This document shows positions 56,959 to 64,000 of a stretch of DNA of 64,000 nucleotides, piece after piece (position 1 is the stretch's first letter; every line of letters starts with the position of its first letter). This DNA comes from Saxidomus purpurata (lineage: Eukaryota > Mollusca > Bivalvia > Venerida > Veneridae), in assembly GCA_022818135.1 (NCBI GenBank), contig JAFMSR010000005.1, forward strand, positions 18,482,716 to 18,546,715, written 5' to 3'. Under the pieces are notes generated by a model. That model did no database searches, was not told where the DNA came from, and worked only from the letters and a program-made list of their open reading frames with translations. The position numbers and the translations under genes are program-made.

Positions 56959-59900
56959 ATGAGGGAGGTCATTGAGACAGAGCATCAGTTTGACACAATG
57001 TATGACACACCTGTCAGCCTGCATGACTGTTGTATAGATTTCATCTGCGACAATCTAAGTGAGCTATGTGAGGCCGGAATATCAGAGCTTGGAGATCCGA
57101 AGCTTGTTTTCAAAGACCAGGATATATATTTTCAACACCACCTATCGGAGAAGCTTTTGGAAACTTTATGTGAAAAAGGGAAGTTGGATGATAAGACTTT
57201 GACACTGTTTGATCCCAATGTTATGAACCTTAGACAGGTTTGTATTCGGGATGCACAGTTAACAACAAAGGGTTTACGGACGTTAAAACATCATAAAATA
57301 TCTGACTTGGAAATAACTGGTCTAAAAAGTGTAACAATAAATGATGTCATAGGATGCCTTGGGGAATGGACACTAACAAATTTACGCTCGCTCAATGTAA
57401 GCAATAGCACTTTCCTGAACAGTACGACAAAGTTCTGTGTTATGGTATCGCTGTCCAAGCTCCGAAGCTTAGTCAGTCTGAATGTGAGTCGAACGCAGTT
57501 CAACAAACACGGCTTGGAAATAATCGCAGAAGATCTGCCCAAGCTAGAAAGTCTCGATATTTCAGACACTCTTATAGATGATATATCTGCTTTAAGAAAA
57601 TGCAAAGAAAGAATGAAATATTTATCAATGTACTGTTTGCGAGCAGCACAGACTTGTGATATGGTTCCAGTGCTGTGTGAACTAACAAAACTGGTACATC
57701 TAGATGTTTCAGATGATTCTAGTGTGCAACAAATTCTCTCAACAAACCCATCGCCAAAGTTCAAAATCACCGACCTCTTGTCTCGTCCATCATGCCTACC
57801 TCATTTAACATCGTTTGACATGTCTGGAAAGGACGGAGCAACGGAAGAGGTTCTTCTGTAAGTTACATACTGTAGCTTGACAATTGAACAATAATACCAT
57901 GTAGGCTTATTTAACAATGTCAAGAGTTCTTGTTTACAAAACTGGGAGTTTCCATGAGTAATTTTAGTTCTTATTATCTACATGTTCAGGTATATGAAAT
58001 GTAGAAAATATTTCAAAGAGTGAGCATTTAGTTTTCATCTCTGCTTTGTAAGGAACAGTTGAGTAAACAGACTGACAAGCAGACTGACAAACAGACTGAC
58101 AAACAGTCTGTTTACTCAACTGTTACACTTACACAACAGCATTTAACCTGAAAGCTTTTTTAGCTCACCTAGCACAAAGTGCCAGAGTGAGCTATTAGGA
58201 TCGCAGTCCATCAGGCGTCCGTCCGTCCACCATTTCCTTCGAACATCATCTTTTCTGAAACCACCGGGCTAATGTTGATGAAACTTTGCAGGGATGTTCC
58301 TTGCATGAAGCTCTACAAAAATTGTTCAAAAAATTCCATTCCATGCTGAACTCTCATTGCTATGGCAAGAAATAGGAAAAACTTAAAATCTTCTTCTCTA
58401 AACCACAAGGCCTAGAGCTTAGATATTTAGCATGTGGCATTGTCTAGTGGACCTCTACCAAGATTGTTCAAATTATGACCCCAGGGTCAAAATATGACCC
58501 TGTGCGGGTGGTCACTTAGTTTTACATAGGCTTATATAGGAAAAACTTTAAAAATCTTCTTCTCTGAAACCACAAGACCTTGAGATTAGATATTTGGAAT
58601 GTAGAAATGCCTAGTGGACCTCTGCCAAGATTGTTTAAATTATGACCCCATGGTCAAAATTGACCCTGCCCACTTGATTTTACATCTATATATAGGCTTA
58701 TACAGAAAAAAGCTTTAAAAATCTTCTTCTCTGAAACCACAGACCCTAGAGCTTAGATATTTAGCATGTAACATTGCCAAGTAGACTTCTTCAAAGTTTG
58801 TTCAAATCATACCCCTAGGGTCAATATTGGCCCGGCCCAGGGGGTCACTTGTTTTCCAAAGACGTTTACAGGAAAACCTATTTGGTATGTAACATTGTCT
58901 TGTGCTCTCCCACCTACTTTGTTCAAATCCTGCCTCATGGGTCAAAATTGACCACACCCATCAGCCAAGTGGACTTGTTTCCAGGTGAGCTTTATAGGGC
59001 CATCATGGCCCTCTTGTTCAAGAAGTATATTAATATCCACACCATGATTTCTGTTATTGTCAGCTTTCTCACATGAAAGGTTACTTGCGGGGGAAAGGGA
59101 AGTGCCAAGCTTAAGAAACAGTTGTTTGTGACAATTTTAATGGGTTTTTTGTGACACCTTTTTATACCACCAGGTACTAAGTATATGGGGGCTTTATTGG
59201 AATCACACTTTCTGTGCGTCCAAAATTTGTCAGGGCAAACATTAGCCCATTCTTGTCATCTAGAGCATTCATTATATAATTTCGTGTTTGTCTGAAAGCT
59301 TGGCAAACCACTGATGTATGAGGTTGACGTAAGCCCTGTCTTTCATTGGACTTTGGAAAGAAAACAGTGGAATTTGGTCAATGAAAAGTTCTGGTTACTG
59401 TACAAGCTCTCATATTTTTCCACTTGGAAAAAAACAATCTCCTCTCATTTAATTATAGAACATTTTCAGGACTTCTGAAGTCTGTGAACTGATTGTAGCT
59501 GAAGATGATTGTTATGTTTATGGTTAGTGCAGTCTAAATTGTCTGTTTAAAGTCAGACACTCAGATGTTATTGATGAAAATCTGAAAAAAACTTTTTTCA
59601 TACAGTCTGGTATCAGTAGATTCTGAGGAGTGGAGCGAACTGTTGATTTGTTGGTACACATACATCATCTTAGGCCCCAAAGTTTGGTTTTTATGCTCTA
59701 CATGTATCAGTCAAACAATAATTGTTCTCAACAATTTATCACTACCGTAATTCACAAAGAAGCCAAACCGGTGTATATTATTGGATTGGTAGTTACAAAT
59801 GGTGTTTCTGTAAGCTATTGTGCTTAGTTATAATAGAAATAAAGGAGTGAATGACACCTCCCTATATATTTTACACACTTCCAGGCAACTACTAATAATC

Positions 59901-62900
59901 AGATATAAAAATACCTCAAGGACATAAAGTATAGACTGGTAGGGTAAACTTAGATGGAATCATATGAAATAATAGGTTATCATTTATGCTGTCAGACAAA
60001 CGGAATGAACTGAAATGATTTACTGGTACAACCATGTGTTAGCTGTGTCTGTTGCTAGATTGCACAGGGTAGTAGGTTTGTGATCTATGTGGGAGTATGA
60101 TAGACTTAGTAGCTTAATATTGCATTTACCACTGCACTTTAACTGGCCTCAGTGGTAGTGTGCTTTAAGGTTGCTGGCTTGAAATCACTAATCCTCCCTT
60201 TGACTGGATGTCATAGGTTGGAACCCTGCTACCTTATTTTTATGTGAGAAAGTTGGTAATTGGGAGTTTTATACTGGTCCTTCTAAGTAACAGTGATTTG
60301 ATAAACTGTGTATGTGCAAATAACCACAGGAATCTGAAATTTTATTGATAAATCAAGAGTTTCAGGCACCTGTCAGATCGTCTACTCTCTAACATACATG
60401 TAGAGGACCATGGAGGTGTCTGATATGATACTTATTCATTCATTTGTAAAATTTCAGAGTCCTGTGAAATAACTAAAATACTATGGAAACAGGTGTTAAA
60501 CTCCAAGAAAAAAGCTAGACAGGAGTTGTTCACCTTGAGTCTCTCAACAAAGTCAATACACTGTCAATGGTATGAAATCACTTTCAACAATGAGTTACAT
60601 GTTTAACTTGTTTTTCATTGTAGAGAGTTTGTACAAAGTCACAAACTGAAGTTTATAGGGCTGTCACTAACGCAGGCATGCAAGTTTAGGATGTTTATGG
60701 ATGCTGATGATCCAAGTTTCCAGCAGGAGCTCATGGTAAGTTGCTTTGTTAACCACATAATAAAACAAGAAGTCAAAAATATTTTAACCAGCTTTTTTCA
60801 ACTTGTGAATCAGGAACTTTAAATGCTCAAAAGGAGAATATTATGACATGCGAGAGTTTGTGACTCGTAGATATATTTGTTTGTTCTTGTGTTGCATTTA
60901 ATAATTTACAGTATGCCATATCAAACTGAATGCTAGAAACAAAAGCGTGTTGTCTTGATGTAAAGGTATATGACTCCAACATAACCAAATTTTTGTTTTT
61001 GCAAAATATTTTCAAATTGAATTAAACTGTTCTTAAGTCGTGAAATTCATGACATAATGATACTGTATTAAACCAGTGGATGGATGAGCTCTTTGTATCA
61101 TCTTTTGTCATTTTGTCTTGTTGGAAGAAATGTTTTGTTCACTAAAGACTTTGCAAATCAGGAATTATAGAGCACTGCTCTTCTGTGATGAAGGTTGGTA
61201 TCACACCTACGTTTACAGTATTTTTGCAGCAATTTTATGCAAGAAGTTTCATATGAAATTACTTGGAATGATTTCAATTCAACAAGCTGACAGTAAAGGA
61301 TTTAATTTTTCAGTAAGAAAACTAATATTAACATTCATTAAATACTATTACATGTATGCTAGAATTTGTTTGTTTAATACAATCGGATAGTATTAATTTA
61401 TAACATTCAGGATAGAACTCTAGGTGATACTCTGAATAATGTTTCTTCACTTTGATAAATAAGCGAATGAGTGTCAGATTGCATAGTCTTTTTCTTTTTT
61501 TAATTTATTGGTGTGCCTAATCCCTTTCTCTGCCCTCTCACCTTTCCCTTCCTTTCTCTGCAACCTCTGCCTGCCCTAGCCATCGGCTATCCGTTCTCAC
61601 CTACTCTTTGCCAAGCATTGCTGTATACATTCTTTTTCTACAGTTACTGTGATTTTCACTTTTCACCTGCTTTTCACCTGCATTTCAATTATTACTTTCT
61701 CTTTGTTCTCTTTGTGCACTTATTGTCATGGGATAGATTTTTCCCATGGTACTCTACGGTACTCTTTCACAATTACCTTAGCTATTACTGGGCTATTACT
61801 TAGCTACTAACTATGCTACTGGCACTGTATACTCCGGACACGCCAGTTTATGCCCTTAAAATACCCGTTTACATGCGTTCCTACTTTTTGACTTTGTCAC
61901 AAGTTAGCAGAGACGTACTCGGTACTAATGGAGAAACTTTGAAATTTGACAAGGCAGTTTTTGTCAAAAGATGATGTGAATTGAAATGAAACAAAGTGGA
62001 GAGTCAGCTTCCGGTGGGGTTTGAACCCATGACCTTTCGCTCTTGTGTCCAGTGCACTAATCACTGAGCTATAGAAAACTTACATAGACTTATTGTGGTT
62101 TAAACTAATGAAAAGAAAAATTATTTCAGGTGACTGGAGAAGCCAATGAAAAGCAGGTGACAGAGTCACTGAAACGGTACACAACCCGCCATCTGTACAT
62201 GCAGAAGTCACTATATACTCTGTTTAGTCTGACACAGGAGATGTTTATACCTAGGGAAGACATCATCAAGGTAAAAAACAAAGGTTTTATCAATGAATTT
62301 TAAGGACTGTTACATGGAGCTGAGAGACACCATGATCTAGTTTCAAAAAAGCAATGTTGAAATTTGATAAAACTTATTGTTGTTGAAATATTAACCATTT
62401 GACCTAGTAAGAAATACATAGAAAATAAGTTTGATGTCCATTAATTTGTGTTATCAGATTGCAGTGTTGGCTGTGTAAATTTTGTTTCCTTATGAAGCCA
62501 TTCTCAGCTATGATAAGTGTTCATGCGCTGTAAAATGTTTCATGCTGGCCAGTAAAGTTTTCCTGTTGACTATAAAAGTGATGAAATTTACTTCTGCAAT
62601 AATAGTGAGTTTTGTAGTGCCTGCATTGGAAGCTGTAGTGTGATACTTAAAGATAACTTCTCAAGCATCCGTCTCTCCATCCATCCATTTGTCTGATTTA
62701 CTCTAACCTTTCTGCTTCTGTGAATTTTACTGCTTGTACAGATGATGTCTTGATCACTATTAATAGCAGTCCAGTTAAACATATTAGGACGAACTAGAGA
62801 ACAATTTTATGTTCTTCATAACACATCTGCTCAAGTAAAAGCATCATCATATTCCTACTTCTCAATATATCTATTCATACTGTTACATCAATATCGGCTC

Positions 62901-64000
62901 TAACCTCTACCTTTTTTATGCGCACACCATAAAACCTACAGTTGTGTTCATGAATAATTATTTCCACTGTAGATGGTTCTACCTGCAATGAAGTTACATC
63001 CGCGGACACTAGGCGTACAAATGGCAGCCACAGCTTGCTTGTATAACTTATCCAAGGCGGAACTGGGTCAGAAGATTCATCCCTGCTGTTTGAAAGAGAT
63101 TATAGAACTCACGCTGAAGGCCATGGAAAATTTTCCCAATCATCAACAGGTATGTCAGATTTCAATGGAATAGAATGTTACAGACTTACCTGCTGTGAAT
63201 TTATGCTTAGAGTTTGAGATTGAAGTTGTGAATATTTTATGAACAAAATCTATAAGAATTTATTGCGTTATAACATGTAAAGATTAAAAGTGTTTCGTCA
63301 TGAAAATCTTTTGTAATCAAGAAATGTTCATGTGATATTGTTAGAATATTGGACGTTTTAAAATCTGGTATAATACATGTAAGATCAAAATTGGACCAAC
63401 AATTGAATCATAATAATCAGAAGAAGAAAAATCTTTTCTAATAACCAAATTTTTGTGAAACTTTGTCAGAATGTTGATTTTGAAAATCACAGATATTTGC
63501 CTTTTAATGAACACAAGTATACTACCATGATGTTCTCTGTTGACTAAGGTGAGCAATATAGGGCCTTCTTGGCCTTCATTGGTTTTAAATCACTGATGTT
63601 GGCATGTTCTTGAAGGTTGAATTTCATGTTTTAATGAAACTATCCTTAAGTATGTTTCGGTTATTTTGTAGACACATCAAAAATTTTGTTTTTTCTGACA
63701 GGAAAATTGTTAGTAAACAATGATAAATGACAGATAAATTATAATTATTAGGAAGAAAGGTAAGTCAAAGACAGCAAAATCAGCCTGAAATAGAAGAGAG
63801 GGAAGGACATCCTTAGTGTCAATTTTCATTATATTGAGTCCATTACGTTAACATTTTCTAGGACAAGTTTCTAGATTTTATTGTCTTTAGCTACCATATG
63901 TAAAAAGTAATGTTTTTATTGCAGTTGCAGAAGAATGCTCTCCTGACGTTATGTAGTGATCGTATATTACAAGATGTGCAATTTGACCGTTACCGCTGTG
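56959..64000 (+). CDS. ZYG11B: ZYG11-family substrate receptor of CUL2-Elongin BC ubiquitin ligase (ZYG11B-like), 3' end outside window
   Basis: Exons: 56940-57857 (coding from ATG 56959, ends phase 2), 60624-60735, 62130-62270, 62973-63149 and 63925 to beyond 64000. All phases agree; 468 codons are visible. Residues 20-29, SLHDCCIDFI, match the Elongin BC box (SLxxxCxxxI), in the place where vertebrate ZYG11B has it. Leucine-rich repeats follow (about 120-300, e.g. LRSLVSLNVSRTQF, LPKLESLDISDTLIDDISAL). Later exons give the armadillo-like part: VTGEANEKQVTESLKRY, MAATACLYNLSKAELG, LKAMENFPNHQQ|LQKNALLTLCSDRILQD, close to ZYG11B at each step. In animals ZYG11B and ZER1 bind proteins with an exposed N-terminal glycine and hand them to CUL2 for ubiquitination. 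ZER1 fits less well than ZYG11B. Acceptor TTTTTTAG at 56939 shows that an upstream leader exon exists. ZYG11A and ZYG11B are vertebrate duplicates, so the symbol marks the family. Confidence 0.95.
58054..58124. repeat. Perfect 21-bp inverted repeat with a 12-bp repeat loop
   Basis: AACAGTTGAGTAAACAGACTG at 58054-58074 and its exact reverse complement at 58104-58124. The loop is ACAAGCAGACTG-type units, themselves copies of the end of the arm. It lies in the first ZYG11 coding intron. Confidence 0.9.
58157..59018 (+). repeat. TTTAGCTC...CCCTCTTGTT repeat, full-length copy, in ZYG11 intron
   Basis: Starts TTTTAGCTCACCTAGCACAA with CAGGCGTCCGTCCGTCCACC, and ends GGGCCATCATGGCCCTCTTGTT. Three to four units of about 150-170 bp contain AAACCACAAGGCCTAGAGCT, GCCTAGTGGACCTCTGCCAA and TTATGACCCCA.GGTCAAAAT. 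Confidence 0.85.
59019..60142. other. ZYG11 intron, no further features
   Basis: Intronic; no repeat or gene recognised. Confidence 0.45.
60143..60512 (+). repeat. tRNA-derived SINE in ZYG11 intron, expanded
   Basis: The head (TGGCCTCAGTGGTAGTGTGC, then GGTTGGAACCC as box B) and body (TGTGAGAAAGTTGGTAATTG, TACTGGTCCTTCTAAGTAAC) match the family at 5757 and 24785. The typical tail (GGTGTTAAACTCCAAGAAAAAA) comes only at about 60490, so about 150 bases appear inserted between body and tail. Confidence 0.65.
60736..62129. other. ZYG11 intron with tRNA-like fragment
   Basis: Minus strand 62079-62009 reads CTATAGCTCAGTGATTAGTG and, after a short middle, GGGTTCAAACCCC, both Pol III boxes of a tRNA-like SINE head; acceptor pairing is poor, so it is not a tRNA gene. 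A pyrimidine-rich stretch lies at about 61510-61700. No other feature. Confidence 0.5.
62271..63924. other. ZYG11 introns around exon 62973-63149
   Basis: Intronic sequence on both sides of the exon. The second intron ends a diverged TTTAGCTC-family fragment (about 63370-63582, ending GGTGAGCAATATAGGGCCTTC and CTTGGCC). Nothing else recognised. Confidence 0.5.

Overview
The window is a stretch of animal nuclear DNA, most probably from a bivalve mollusc. It is AT-rich, its genes have introns with GT..AG junctions, and most of it is repeats. The bivalve placement is an inference from the repeat families: tRNA-derived SINEs with bivalve-like tails, and repeats that begin TTTAGCTC and end GGCCCTCTTGTT. 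A conserved ZYG11 gene and a TRIM/NHL-like gene with no close vertebrate orthologue that I recognise are compatible with this. Species cannot be fixed from the sequence alone. Three protein-coding genes can be supported. (1) 16099-22732, plus strand: an unrecognised multi-exon gene for a small type II membrane protein with a cysteine-rich, EGF-like extracellular part. I built it from splice sites with matching phases. (2) 27209-29149, minus strand: a single-coding-exon RING/B-box/coiled-coil/beta-propeller protein (TRIM2/3/56/71-like), probably an E3 ubiquitin ligase. (3) 56959-64000, plus strand, running off the right edge: ZYG11 (ZYG11B-like), a substrate receptor of the CUL2-Elongin BC ubiquitin ligase. 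Its five visible coding exons align with vertebrate ZYG11B. There are also two retrotransposon relics: a jockey/CR1-type reverse transcriptase at 1-1385 (minus) and an L1-like relic at 29419-30665 (minus). A possible orphan cysteine-rich exon lies at 6072-6383 (minus). Layout: 1-1400 reverse transcriptase relic; 1607-3933 a 2.3-kb near-perfect palindrome carrying short telomeric TTAGGG runs; 4-11 kb SINEs, small palindromic elements and a 62-bp tandem repeat; 11-14 kb nothing recognised; 14.1-15.4 kb a three-copy module; 16.1-22.7 kb the EGF-like gene, with a 395-bp miniature LTR retrotransposon in one intron whose LTRs hold a tRNA-like sequence; 24.8-26.2 kb a SINE with an internal 36-bp array and a long repeat; 27.2-29.2 kb the TRIM gene; 29.4-33 kb the L1-like relic and a degenerate 150-bp tandem array; 34.3-37.3 kb two adjoining minisatellites (TTTTTGC type, then about 66 copies of a 33-bp unit); 38.2-41.1 kb nested inverted repeats; 41-52 kb mostly unrecognised with a few mobile elements; 51.9-53.8 kb an inverted duplication carrying two convergent copies of a first-exon-like ATGGCGGACAC segment; 57-64 kb ZYG11. 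Two of the three genes are ubiquitin-ligase components (a RING E3 and a CUL2 receptor), but they are 28 kb apart on opposite strands and nothing shows a functional link. The outstanding theme is the density of foldback DNA: more than ten separate inverted repeats, from 40 bp to 2.3 kb. The most novel objects are the telomere-repeat palindrome, the tRNA-carrying miniature LTR element and the EGF-like membrane protein gene.
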